From Ligustrum vulgare (taxonomy: Eukaryota > Streptophyta > Magnoliopsida > Lamiales > Oleaceae): a stretch of 64,000 nucleotides of DNA. The translations under genes and the position numbers were made by a program. The notes beneath the pieces were generated by a model. The model had not been told where the DNA came from. It was given only the letters and a program-made list of their open reading frames with translations, and did no database searches. The DNA is taken from the NCBI GenBank assembly GCA_963555705.1, contig OY743183.1, positions 27,749,932-27,813,931 on the forward strand, written 5' to 3'. Shown one piece after another: positions 47,516 through 58,781 of the stretch (positions within the stretch are counted from its first letter, which is position 1; every line of letters starts with the position of its first letter).

Positions 47516-48241
47516 AGGATTTTATTTTTTTTAAAAAAAATTCTATAAATTATAATTCCAAAAATCCTATAATAATAAAACAAAAACACATTAATGTATA
47601 TATAATCAATAAACGTGATTTCGATAAACAAACAATATCATAGTAAGATTCAACACAATATACAAAAAATTTGATATCACATAACCTACTCAAAAATCTA
47701 GATAGGAATTAATGTTAAAAGTCTATAGACAACTACTTCAAAATAAACTTAAAATGTCGTAAAAAATAAAAGTATCCATATCGAAGCTTTAACATGGAAT
47801 TCCATTGACTCTGCTTCCTTTGACACATCCTGGCCATAACTTGTATCGGGAGACTTTACCTGCACAAAACAATAGCAAGCTAAACTTAGCAATCAAAATA
47901 GAACATTAGTTTCAACCACACATTTATAACTACAACCCATTATTATCCTCGCATTTCACATGACCCACTACTCCTTATATTACTAATAAGTCATTTAAAC
48001 CCCCACGAGCATGTTTTATTATTTTTTAAGAACCACAAATTATCCGGTGAGTTATCCCCACTTATGCTGTTTACAACAGGAGTTCACTACCCATCTACGC
48101 ATTTTTATCTTCTTTTTCCCAGTTCATCTCTGTAGCAGTACCTGAGCTCATTACACATATTATCTGAGCTTTGTCCATAAACATACTAGACTAGGTGAAC
48201 TTGACATTCAGTATTTCGGCACATAAAACACAATAGCATAC

Positions 48242-48319
48242 CTTCCTCCGACCTGACCCAAAATTTCTTGTGCTTTTGCTCCATAGCCAGTGTCGGCTCC
48301 ATCCTGTGAGGAAACTACG

Positions 48320-48381
<62 letters not shown>

Positions 48382-48656
48382 CATTGATGGGGTCAAAATA
48401 TTAAATTCGCGTAAACATATACATATCTACATTCTACCAATATTTATGATTCTATCTGTTTGCACATATAAATTTTGCAAATGCATAGTGTATCCATAAA
48501 AAAATGTCAATAGATATACAAATGCAATGGCATTTGAAGGATCAATAAAAGGGAAAAAAATCAAACCTTTGCCCAGTACGAATTATCTTGAAGCCTCTCA
48601 TCCACAAACTTCACCTGATCAACTTTAACCCTCTGAAATGCATTCACCGTTTTTGG
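48242..48656 (-). pseudogene. Captured SRP40/NOLC1 C-terminal fragment, two exons
   Basis: Exon 48567-48656 (TTGCAG and GTTTGA borders) encodes 30 residues including FQRVKVDQVKF and DERLQDNSYWAK. Exon 48242-48303 (CACAG and GTATGC borders) continues in frame with DGADTGYGAKAQEILGQVGG. This is the SRP40/Nopp140 C-terminal domain (PF05022). The upstream serine-rich part and downstream exons are missing; a possible further exon-like piece near 47790-47862 does not continue the frame. It sits inside a CACTA element with its introns, so it was captured from genomic DNA. Confidence 0.8.
48320..48380. repeat. (AAT)n microsatellite
   Basis: About 20 AAT units, inside the intron between the two captured SRP40-like exons. 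Confidence 0.95.
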
Positions 48657-49289
48657 CTGCAATAAACCATCAAACTTGTCTTTAAGAAAAACAATTATGA
48701 CACACAAACATTAGAGGTATTCTCCACTAGAGAAGATCAGAATGTGACTGCAAACTCCAGTACTCTCCAGTTCGTTTTGGGCCCATAAGTACTTTTCGGA
48801 AAGGTCTCGACGAGCCAGACAAGACTCACCGCTTCGCCGTGACGTATGATGGATTTTAGCCTTTCGAGATCGTTTAGACAGTCAAAACGGACATTCTTTA
48901 AATTGTTTTTATGTTTTTTTGGAGCATTTTAGTCATTTTTCATTTTTCAGAAAGTAACCCACAAATGTGTAGAGAGAAATCCACCTGAATGGGCTAAGAT
49001 AAGATTGGAGCAGTCTATCAGCAAAGAAGTGTACAAGGGTAATGCTTCAGGGCCCTAATCTATCAAACTTACATTTAAAAAATGCACTACTTAAAAGACA
49101 TAATTGTTCTTGTCTTTGCAAAAACCAGTTCTTACCATATAATGTACGTAATAAGGATAAGCTTTACCATATACTGATGCAAGAGACCTTGATGATTCCG
49201 TGTGTGAGTGTGTTCTTCCATGAATAGACCAAATAAACAAACAAAGTTGAAACAGAGGAATAATATAAATAGCAGAAGGCTTAAGCATG

Positions 49290-49425
49290 TTACACTGCAC
49301 TGTGAGGCGTCTTGGTAGCAACCCTGCAAGATTTACTTCTGCTTTTGTTCCACCCATGAAGCCAATTATGAATAGCCTTCCATCAAAGTTTAGGCTGTCA
49401 ACTCCATTCCAGCCACCTCCCACAG
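49290..49425 (-). pseudogene. Captured exon of a PIG3-like quinone oxidoreductase
   Basis: The minus strand encodes LNFDGRLFIIGFMGGTKAEV followed by NLAGLLPRRLTVQ, matching the C-terminal part of plant quinone oxidoreductase PIG3-like proteins (zinc-type alcohol dehydrogenase superfamily), just after the NADPH-binding fold. Only this exon-sized piece is present, in the opposite orientation to the BURP fragment, inside the CACTA element. It cannot make an enzyme alone. Confidence 0.7.
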
Positions 49426-49439
49426 CCAGGTAACCTCGA

Positions 49440-50470
49440 GCTTCAACCTCACCATTTGCAACACCACCACATCCGCCACCTCCTTCATCATCATCATCAT
49501 CATCATCACCACATTGAACTGCCTGCACCAAGCTCCACTGCACCATCCTTCCAACCAGTCATGCCACTCGATGAACACCATCACAATCGAGCACCACCAC
49601 TGCCAAACAACCAGCCCACTGCCAAGACTCCAAAGTCACGGCCAACCTCCAATTTCATTTCTACCCAACCTCAAGAAATCACTCAACCCATAACAATCAA
49701 CCATTTCCACAACACCACCACAACCCTTTCGTCGTCAACCACCAAGAACCACCTGCTGCACCACCAAAATTGCGGCCAACCCAACTCCAATCAGCCCAAA
49801 ATCAAACTCAAACCCAAGAAACAAATTACCCAAGATACTTACCTACCTCGACCGCCGGTAAGCTCGCCGAAAACCATAGCAAATCACGAACTCAGCTTCG
49901 TTTTTTGTCTCGGTTTTACACCCATCTCGCACCAAACTCCCTCAAATCTGACCCCCTTCTTGGTCGCCGCTAACCGCCACCCTGCGGTGGCGTTTCGCCG
50001 GCAACTCTCTGGCTGAGGGCCGGTTGCGCGGAGGGCCACTCCCGGTCGCGCCTCTCCTCTCTCTCTTCAGTTCTGAAAATGAATTGGGAAAGAGAGAGTA
50101 AGGTTTGTTTTTAATATTTTGATTTTCAAAATTTGCAGCTTAGTCCCCAAGTTTTAAAATTATTCAAATTAGTCCTTATAGTTTTAAACTAATCATTTCA
50201 GCCCCTTAAGTTTTTAAATAATTTTAAACAGTCCCTTCATTTTAAAAATCAATTATTTCAATCCCTACAGTTTAATATCCGTTTTGAGCTTCAACCCAAG
50301 TTTTGAAAAATTACATTTTAGTCCCCAATGTTCCAAATGTTTCATTTCGGCCCACGAGTTCAAATATTTCAAAACTCTATCCTTTAATTTAAAAATATGT
50401 TATTTTCAGCCTGAATATTTTTATAGCGTTTTATTCGAGTCTTGAAAGTTTCGAAAAACTCCATTTTAAC
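49440..50470 (+). repeat. Fragment of an LTR related to the solo LTR at 35923-38614
   Basis: The plus strand here follows the order seen on the minus strand of the solo LTR: a His/Pro/Thr-coding low-complexity block, a CGACCGCCGGTAAGCTCGCC phrase, GAAAGAGAGAGTAAGG, and then a series of AGTCCCCAAGTTTTAAAA-like lines that parallel the GGGACTAAAATGAA repeats. The long open frame 49456-50016 falls in this low-complexity block and is not considered a gene. Confidence 0.65.
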
Positions 50471-51445
50471 ATAAATCTGTATAAATCTGTATAAAACTCC
50501 ATTTTAACATAAATCTGTATAAATCGAAAAACTCCATTTTGGTGGACAACTAAGGAGACACCATTTTGAGACAGCAAATCTGAACTCTACCGATATGCAA
50601 TATCTTTTGTCAAATCGTTCGATTTAACATAAATCTGTATAGATTGTGATAGACAATCGAGTAATTTGAAAAGTATAGTTTGGTACAAACCAATTCTTGA
50701 AAAGTGACACTCATCCACATATCCACCCTCATGATTCAACTAATAGGCATCTTCAAATTGTCAAAGTTGAAGCAGCCTTTGGAAACATGATCAATATGAA
50801 TGTGAAATGTCTACTCATCTTCTACAAGTCTATCCAAAATCATAACCTTTTTTTTAATGTTGGATTGCATTTTTGACATTGTAGAAACTAGAATTTGCCT
50901 TTAATTTGACTATATAAAATCATTTTATTTAAGATTCGAGTTGAGTTTGGATGTATCCCACCTCTCGATAATTAGATTTTTAAATTCTTAATCAACATGG
51001 GATGGGGGAATGCTGATCCCGAAAAAAATTAGAGATTTTAACTAATCTAATTGTATTTCTTGATGTGAATGTTATAAAGAGAAGTAAATTGTAACGATCG
51101 CGATTAACCGCTCTTGAGATATTTCTTTCAAACCCATTGACAAAATAATTAAATAATATCAAATCAAGATTATATATGAAGAACTCCAATTCAGCAGATA
51201 GGGACATAAACTATTAAATACCATTTTTCAACCATCAAAATAGAATCAAACTCCATAAGAGCATTTCAATATTCTCTGGAAAATCACTGTACAAGGCATC
51301 ACCATGAGGTTATATTTAAAGGAAATTCCTTGTTCTTAGCTATGTGCATCTCACTACCTAATACTAAATAGTCATTATTTTGGTATTATTATTATTGCAG
51401 AAGCTGAAGATTATTGGACATAGAACAGATACAAGAAAAGAAAAT
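50471..51445. other. CACTA interior, probable captured upstream DNA of the BURP gene
   Basis: No ORF is found. A short duplication of CTCCATTTTAACATAAATCTG lies at 50460-50530. The region just before 51446 may be the original promoter and 5' UTR of the BURP fragment; this is inference. Confidence 0.35.
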
Positions 51446-52170
51446 ATGGGTTTTGGATTTGGTTTTCTTGTCCACCTTTTTTGCTCACTACTTGTGTTGC
51501 AGGTATATTGTTTTCTTCCTTCTTTCTGCACTATAATTTCATGAACTGCATAAATCTTTATCCAGTAATCGCGCTTCGGATAAGTTTCTATATATTTTTC
51601 TCTAAATTTGAGTAGTACATATTACGAAGTTTTATCTAATTTTGACACCATTGCAGCGCATCGAGATGACTGAAGCACATGGGGAGAACATCGAAAGATA
51701 CAATGGAAAATCTGGCAGTAATTTATATGAACATTCAAAGTCACATGAGAATCACTTGGATCCTCAACTAAATGTGTTCTTTTATATCAATGAACTTAAT
51801 GTTGGGAAGAAAATGCCTATCTACTTCCCAATAAAAGACCCTTCAACGTCTCCCCCTTTGCTGTCCAAACAAGAATCTGATTCTATTCCTCTCATCAGAA
51901 AATCTTCCCTATATTCTTCAACTATTCTCCTTCCTAAAGGGTTCAAAACAAGCCAAAGCAATGGAAAATACCCTACAACATTGTGAATTTCCACCACTTA
52001 AAGGAGAAACCAAGTTTTGTGCCACCTCTTTGGAATCCATGCTCGACTCAGCTCGATCCATATTCGGATTGAAGTCCAGATTTCAAGTTCTTACAACGAA
52101 TCATCTCACGAAGTCCGTTACCCTTCTGCAAAATTATACTATCTTGGAAGCGCCCGAGGAGATTTTAGCC
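51446..52170 (+). pseudogene. Captured BURP-domain protein gene, 5' part
   Basis: Exon 1 (51446-51502) encodes a short signal peptide, MGFGFGFLVHLFCSLLVLQ. After an intron with GT and CAG ends, exon 2 starts at 51657. It encodes LNVFFYINELNVGKKMPIYF, the start of the BURP domain. Around 51950 the frame shifts; the second frame continues with HCEFPPLKGETKFCATSLES and TILEAPEEILA, all typical of BURP. The sequence then runs into the CACTA subterminal array near 52175. The CH-repeat C-terminus is missing. BURP proteins (RD22, USP, polygalacturonase beta-subunit types) are secreted cell-wall-associated proteins. Confidence 0.85.
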
Positions 52171-52197
52171 AGTAAAAAAAAAATTTTTTTTTTTAAA

Positions 52198-52865
52198 ATT
52201 TTTACGGCGTGCGAATATGTACGCCGTAAAATTTTTTTTTTTTTTTTAAAATTTTTACGGCGTGCAAATATGTACGCCGTAAATTTTTTTTTTTTTTTTT
52301 AAATTTTTACGGCGTGCGAATATGTACGCCGTAAAAAAATTTTTTTTTTTTTAAATTTTTACGGCGTGCGAATATGTACGTCGTAAAATTTTTTTTTTTT
52401 TTTTTAAATTTTTACGGCGTGCAAATATGTACGCCGTAAATTTTTTTTTTTTTTTTTTTTAATTTTTACGACGTGCGAATATGTACGCCGTAAAAATTTT
52501 TTTTTTTTTTTTAAAAATTTTTTACGGCGTGCGAATATGTACGCCGTAAAATTTTTTTTTTTTTTTTAAATTTTTACGGCGTGCGAATATGTACGCCGTA
52601 AAATTTTTTTTTTTTTTTTTTTAAATTTTTACGGCGTGCGAATATGTACGCCGTAAAAAATATAATTTTTTTTTTTAAATTTTTACGGCGTGCGAATATG
52701 TACGCCGTTAAAGGTGATAATAAATGAAATTTTACGGCGTGCTAATTATGCACGCCGTAAAAGATATTCCTTTACGGCATTCATTTTATGCACGCCGTAA
52801 ATAATTAAGATTTACGGCGTGCCCTATATGCACGCCGTAAATTCATGTCGTAAAAGGTCACTTTT
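52198..52865. repeat. Right subterminal hairpin array of the CACTA element
   Basis: About ten head-to-tail units of 50-58 bases each contain TTTTTACGGCGTGCGAATAT and GTACGCCGTAAA separated by T-runs of 12-20. Three more diverged motifs follow up to the terminus. Confidence 0.9.
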
Positions 52866-52874
52866 GTTGTAGTG

Positions 52875-54402
52875 ATAGGCTATGGTATAGTGAGACATCC
52901 TATGGGATTTCCTACGTGGTCTTCTATCTCCTTCTCTAGCTAACTAGTAGTCAGACAAATGGGGTGTTCCTAATCACATTATCCTCTCTTTCTAATTCTA
53001 AATTTGGCTTATTTTGTCGTGGATTATTCTCCATCTCACTAAGGATGATAGGGATGGAACGCTCACCTTCTCCACCTCAACGGCTCAACTAGAGATTCAT
53101 TCTTAATGATCTCTTGTTGTTCTTCACTCTCTAGACATGACATCTTTGACTCATTAAAGGGACATTCCTACCAATGATAATTCTTATATCCTTTTTTGAA
53201 GTTTTTCAGTTGAATCATATTTACCAACTTTGTGTAAAACTAAGTGAGATGCAATATACACCATCCTAGATTCACTGTGAGACTCGAGATCCCGGATCAA
53301 GGGAATCGAAATGGGTAAGATTTAAGTGAAAATTTCTAACAAATACTCAAGTCATCAACCAAAAAAAAAAAAAGCAACAGTAAAGTAATATCCAAATCAC
53401 CATAATATCTCAAATAGTTAGCAAGTAATCCTAATCTTTAGCAGTAGAAAATGGTCGCCCCATACAATCCTAATGCTCACCCATATGATGATCTATTATT
53501 GCAAAAATTTAATATTGCAAAAATTTAAAACGATCGATCAATTTATCAGAGCGGGCCAATATGCAGGTCCATGATATCGGATAGATACGAAATTATTTAT
53601 TTGAGGCCCACCCCCACCAACCAATCAAATTGCGTGGGAATGGATTATGTTCTCCACTATGGGGAACATATCATTCCTCTCACTTCTTAATCACGAATGT
53701 TTTCCAAATAACTTTTTAATCAAATATTTTACCTCAAATACATAAATTTCTTTGTTTATGATAAAAAAATATTTTACCAAAGAGAAGTATATATTAAGAT
53801 CTACCAATAGAAAGAGTAGATTAACCTCTATTTAGTAAATCATTTAAAAACACGTTTTTAAATAATATAATTTTTTAAATAATTTTTTAATAATACATAT
53901 TTTTTCTCTTACTTTTCAACCACATGATAAATTGATTAAAATTTGTGTTTAAAAGTATGTTTTTTATGTTTTTGAGGTAAGATATATGTAGTTAAAAAGT
54001 TGAGAGAAAAAGTAAAGAAGATTTTTTGGGTTTTTGGATTTTGTAAACTATTTTTTTTTAAACTACACAATTCCCCAAATCAATCTCTAACTCTACATAT
54101 TTTCTCTCTCCATTTTTTAACCATCCATCTACCTAAAAAAAAAATATAAAAAAAAAACCATTTTTTTTACACCCCCAGTCGCCGAACAGGGGCTAAATAA
54201 AAAGTAATTTAGAGAATTGTGTTGTTTAAAAATAAAAATATATTTTTAAACAATGTTTGCCTAAAGTATTTTGTATTGAAAACAGAGATACAGTAATTTA
54301 CCCCTTCTTGTGTTGGCCAAATGTTAGACAATTTTTACTGAAGGACATCGTCGGGAATTCCTGCAATCCCAGAAATAAGCGCATATTATAAAGTAGTAGC
54401 AT
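52875..54402. other. Intergenic DNA with a possible copia fragment
   Basis: The minus strand of about 53080-53260 gives broken reading similar to the copia integrase/RT linker (for example NESKMSCLESEEQQEIIKNE), but with frameshifts. The stretch 53830-54180 holds MITE-like AT-rich repeats of the GAGGTAAGATATATG type. No intact gene is seen. Confidence 0.4.
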
Positions 54403-54409
54403 ATTAGGT
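54403..54409. other. Left target duplication of the foldback element (ATTAGGT)
   Basis: ATTAGGT is repeated at 55929-55935. The true duplication may be shorter if the inverted repeat extends one base outward. Confidence 0.7.
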
Positions 54410-55928
54410 AGAGAACAAATTTGTTCACCCTCGTTAAACGAGGGTGACATTAACCTTCACCATTTTCGTTACTTTTTTAAATTCCCCACCCACCCACCGC
54501 ACTCCACCCCACCCCACCCCACCCTTCTCTAACACATAAACTGACAAAAGGCGTCCCACCCTTATCCTTTTCAACATTTTTTCTCATTTTTTTTCCTTAA
54601 ATATTTTAAAATCGATATTAATAATAATATTTTTGTTGATTTCATATTATACGATTTAATAAAAGCTTCAATATGAGTATAATATCAATATATTATTTTT
54701 TGCTATTTTAAAAATAAATATTTATCACATACAAATTTTCGTTTCCATTTAAAGCATGAGTCTTTGTTTGGTAAAAAAACTTGTTTTTTTTTTAAAAAAA
54801 CGAATATGATATTTTCGAGATAAAATATGTGGTTAAAAATTGGTTTTGAAAAATATGTATGATTAAAATCGTGTATCATTAACAAGTGGATTGAAAATGT
54901 GTATATTAATATTATAGTATCAATATATTAATTTTTGCTATTTTAAAAATAAATATTTATCACATACAAATTTTCAGTTCAATTTAAGCACGAGCGTTTG
55001 TTAGGTAAAAATTTTTTGTTTTAAAAAAAAATGATGTTTTGAAGATAAAATATGTGGTTAAAAAATGATTTTGAAAAATATGTATGGTTGAAAATGTGTA
55101 ACGTTAAAAAGTGGTTTAAAAATGTGTATTTTCAAACGATTTGGTTCACTTTGACTTGAAACCGTTGTTTCGATTTCACGTAAACCCGCCAACATTTTCA
55201 AGTCCAACCGAACCAAAGTCCAACCGAACCAAACCGTTTGAAAATACACATTTTCAAACCACTTTTTAACGTTGCCCATTTTTAACCATACATATTTTTC
55301 AAAATCATTTAACCACATATTTTACCTTCAAAACATCATATTCTTTTATTAAAAACAAAAAAAATTTTACCAAACAAAGGCTCGTGGTTAAATTGAACTG
55401 AAAATTTGTATGTGATAAATATTTATTTTTAAAATAGAAAAAATTAATATATTGATACTATAATATTAATATACGCATTTTCAAGCCACTTGTTAACTAT
55501 ACACGTTTTTAATCATACATATTTTTCAAAATCAATTTTTAACCACATATTTTATCTCGAAAATATCATATATTTTTTTAAAAAACAAGTTTTTTTACCA
55601 AACAAAGACTCATGCTTTAAATGGGACCGAAAATTTGTATGTGATAAATATTTATTTTTAAAATAGCAAAAAATAATATATTGATATTATATTCATATTG
55701 AAGTTTTTATTAAATCGTATAATATGAAATTAAAAAAAATATTATTATTAATATCGATTTTAAAATATTTAAGGAAAAAAATGAGGAAAACGTGTTGAAA
55801 ATGATAAGGGTGGGGCGCCTTTTGTCAGTTTGTGTGTTAGAGGGAGGGAGGGGGAATTTTAAAAAGTAACGGAAATGGTGAAGGTTAATGTCACCCTCGT
55901 TAAACGAGGGTGAACAAATTTGTTCTCT
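54410..55928. mobile_element. 1.5-kb foldback (long inverted repeat) element
   Basis: The left arm (54410 to about 55140) and the right arm (about 55235 to 55928) are inverted copies over roughly 700 bases, with termini AGAGAACAAATTTGTTCACC. Each arm itself contains two direct copies of a ~220-bp unit (phrase AAAATAAATATTTATCACAT). Near each tip lies a perfect short hairpin, CACCCTCGTT-AAACGAGGGTG. Between the arms is a short spacer with CCAACCGAACCAAA repeats. No protein is encoded. Confidence 0.9.
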
Positions 55929-55935
55929 ATTAGGT

Positions 55936-56423
55936 ACTGCTAAAATGCGCGTGGGGAACACTACAGGGTACGTCATCATCCCCCCGTGTTGGTTTCATCT
56001 CCTATCTACAACTTCCAAAAGCTTTTGCAGAATCTGGTCTTTACTTTTGTCTCTTTTGTTTCTTCTTTTCCTTTTCATGATTTTTGCTAATTCTTAAGAA
56101 CTTTGCTTATGTTTAGTTTGTATTTATAAAAAAATAAGTTACTTATAATCTATATTTTAAAATTTTCATTCACAAGTACTACTCATTTATTTATAATCTG
56201 TTTTTATTTTATATATAATTAAACAATTTATAAGTACTTATCAATTACTTGTGTTTTATTTATAGCGATAGAGAAAGAGAAGGATTGAAATGGACAAGTT
56301 TGAAAAATCTAACTCGAAGTCGAATCGGTAAGATTTCCAAGCGCCCCCAATAAAGTTAGATCCACTAGGACCCCATTTTCAAATGAGTTGATTTGTGGTG
56401 AGCCCCTTAAGATGTGATAAGCT
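55936..56423. other. Short intergenic stretch
   Basis: No gene or recognisable element. Confidence 0.5.
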
Positions 56424-56431
56424 ATAGTAGA
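56424..56431. other. Left 8-bp target duplication (ATAGTAGA)
   Basis: Identical to 57023-57030 on the other side of the hAT element. Confidence 0.92.
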
Positions 56432-57022
56432 TAGGGCTGGGCAAAAACCGACCCAACCCGATCAACCCGCCCAAACCGACCCAACCCGATCGGGTTGGGT
56501 CGATTTTTCATGAAAATTGGGTTGGGTTGGGTTTTTTTTTTTATTAAATTTTCGGGTTGGGTCGGGTTGCGGGTTGGGTGAACAACCCGACCCAACCCAA
56601 CCCAACCCAACCCAACCCAACAAAAAAAAAGACGTTTTTTTTATTTTATTATTTTTTTATTATTTTTTTATTATTTTTAAGTAATGAAACTTGACTTATT
56701 TAAATATTGATTGAACATATTTTAATTTTATTAGCAAGTGTTCAATTTATTGTATTTTTGGTTATTGTAGTGTACATAATTGATTTTGAATTAAAGATAG
56801 ATTCTTGAGTGTTTTTTTTTTTTTTTCAAAAATTTTACTAATTGGGCCAAAGCTCAAACCGACCAACCCGACCCAACCCGACCGAAATTTGGTGGGTTGG
56901 GTTGGGTTGGGTTTGAATTCGTAATTGGGTTGGGTTGGGTTGATTTTTTATCAACCCGACCGTGGTGGGTTGGGTTCGGGTTGGGCAAAAAACCGACTCA
57001 ACCCGACCGACGCCCACCCCTA
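56432..57022. mobile_element. Non-autonomous hAT element with GGGTTGGGT arrays
   Basis: The 591-bp element begins TAGGGCTGGGC and ends GCCCACCCCTA, imperfect inverted repeats, and is flanked by an exact 8-bp duplication, which is diagnostic for hAT. Both subterminal regions are dense with CCAACCCG/CGGGTTGGGT motifs (56445-56630 and 56855-57010), probably transposase-binding sites. It contains no transposase; the short open frames are repeat-derived. Confidence 0.9.
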
Positions 57023-57084
57023 ATAGTAGATTCAAACAAGAGTTAGGTTTCTTTAGGTTAAAACGTTAGAATTGTTCAACTCGC

Positions 57085-57087
57085 TTG
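57085..57087. other. Left 3-bp target duplication (TTG)
   Basis: TTG precedes GAGCATCTCC and recurs at 60130-60132. Confidence 0.7.
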
Positions 57088-57424
57088 GAGCATCTCCAAG
57101 GGTTCGGACCTTTGTCCCAAATTTGGTCCGAACCCTTTTTCTTCTTCAAAAGTTTATTCCAAATTTGGAATAAACTGTTTTTTATTTATTTTTCTTATTA
57201 TTATTTCTAATTCTATAAATTAACATATGTATTTATTATCTATTTAATTGGTTTAATTTTATTTTTAATTAGTAGTTAAAGATTTTGAAGTGCCTAAAAA
57301 AATGTCAATATTGTGGACGTAAAAAACTAAATTATTAAAATATTCATCTCGAACAAGTACATTGAAGGATTGTCTTCGAAAACAAATGAAGACATGCTTC
57401 GAAAGCATACACCACATCGAAAAA

Positions 57425-58781
57425 TTAAAAAACATCATCTTGATTTTGAGAATTAGCAAATTGCTCCCACAAATGCTCAATTAAGGCATCTCGAAGTGCA
57501 TAGTGGGCAGAGACATTCTTGATTTGTCTGTGATGAGCAAGAAAATTTTGAAAACGAACATTTTCATCCCGAACCATCTCAACTTCTGGGGGTGGTGCTT
57601 CGTTCCAATCTTTAATTGGGGCATCAACATCACGTTCATCCTCAATAATCATATTATGCATAATAATACACGCTGTCATTATATCCTTCAGCACATGTTT
57701 GTGCTAAAATCGTGATGGTCCTGCTACAATTGCAAACCTTGATTGTATCTTTTCTGCAGCTCTCTTGTTTGGTTGCAAATAATCTCTTTTTTGGACCACA
57801 TGGATCATGAATTGTTTGCACAAGAGTTGACCACTTTGGGTATATGCCGTCAGCTAAATAATAGCCAGTGTCGTACTCCTTTCCTTGGATGACATAATGA
57901 GCTGGGGGAGCCATACCTGAAGTAAGATTGGAAAAAAGATGGGAACTTCCCAACACGTTAATATCATTGTTTGATCCTGGTAGCCCGAAGTGTGCATGCC
58001 AAATCCAAAGATCATAGTCAGCTACTGCCTCCAAAATAATAATTGGGCGTCCACTACGACTTGCATATTGACCTGCCCAAGCAGTTGGACAATTTTTCCA
58101 CTTCCAATGCATGCAATCTAGACTACCCAACATTCCAGGGAATCCTCGTTGTTCACCAATAGCTAGTAGCCTGGAAACATCGTTATAGTTTGGCGATCTA
58201 AGATACTGCGACCCGAATATCTCAACAACTGCTCGACAAAAGCGCTTCGTACTCTCAATAGCAGTGGATTCTCCAATTCTAACATATTCATCAGTTGCAT
58301 CTGCAGGTACGCCATAAGCAAGAATTCGAAATATTGCAGTTACCTTTTGAAGTGCGGATAGTCCAACTTTACCCGTGCAATCTCTCTTTTGCTTGAAGTA
58401 ATTGTCATGAGCTTTCACGGCATCAACTATTCGTAGAAATAAACTACGAGACATACGAAATCGACGTCGAAATAGGCCCTCGTGAAAACGTGGATTCTCG
58501 GCAAAGTAATCATTAAATAAATTCAAATCTGCAGTTTCTCGCTCACGGTTGATTACTATGTGGCCTGGGATGGAGCCTCCATGCCTCGGATGGACATCTC
58601 GTTGTTGCCTGCAATATTCAGAAAGAAGGAAATTGTTATTGGTCTGCATGCCTACCACCGCAACACTTTCAGCTTCAATCATATTCAGCATAGTTTCGAA
58701 AATTTGGGGTTCTCTTTCATGTTCATCATCACAATTAATGGATGAATGTCGAGAAGGAGAACCTCCAATACCCGAACTCAT
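57425..58781 (-). pseudogene. PIF/Harbinger transposase (DDE, HARBI1-like), disrupted
   Basis: The frame opens at 58781 with 345 good residues: an N-terminal region, the helix-turn-helix-like LFLRIVDAV area, and the DDE domain with Asp222 in LGSLDCMHWKWKNCP and Asp273 in GLPGSNNDINVL. After SCRKD (near 57747) the family motif VERAFGVL, which holds the third catalytic residue (Glu), is absent. The reading frame shifts there and resumes as SRFAIVAGPSRF, followed by TAG at 57704-57706. The C-terminal ACIIMHNMIIEDE then continues in the same new frame to the stop at 57425. The protein cannot be catalytically competent. Confidence 0.92.

Larger units (their letters stand above)
47221..52874. mobile_element. 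Pack-CACTA-type non-autonomous element with captured gene fragments
   Basis: The right end, read leftward from 52874, begins CACTACAACAAAAGTGACC. The left end reads AACTACAACAAAGTTAGCC, so its first base seems mutated. Both subterminal regions are dense arrays of TTTACGGCGTGC / GCACGCCGTAAA inverted motifs (47243-47515 and 52200-52860), typical of CACTA transposase-binding regions. No transposase is present. The interior carries fragments of an SRP40-like gene (48242-48656, -), a PIG3-like gene (about 49290-49425, -), an LTR piece (49440-50470) and a BURP gene (51446-52170, +). A clear 3-bp target duplication was not found. Confidence 0.8.

Noticed and set aside
47371..47643. 90-residue plus-strand open frame with repeated Cys/Arg phrases
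   Set aside because: Derived from the repeated GGCGTGC hairpins of the CACTA end.
48208..48499. Poly-Leu and poly-Asn open frames
   Set aside because: Translation of the AAT microsatellite within a captured intron.
49456..50016. 186-residue plus-strand open frame beginning with His repeats
   Set aside because: Low-complexity LTR-derived DNA in the Pack-CACTA; related to the solo LTR block.
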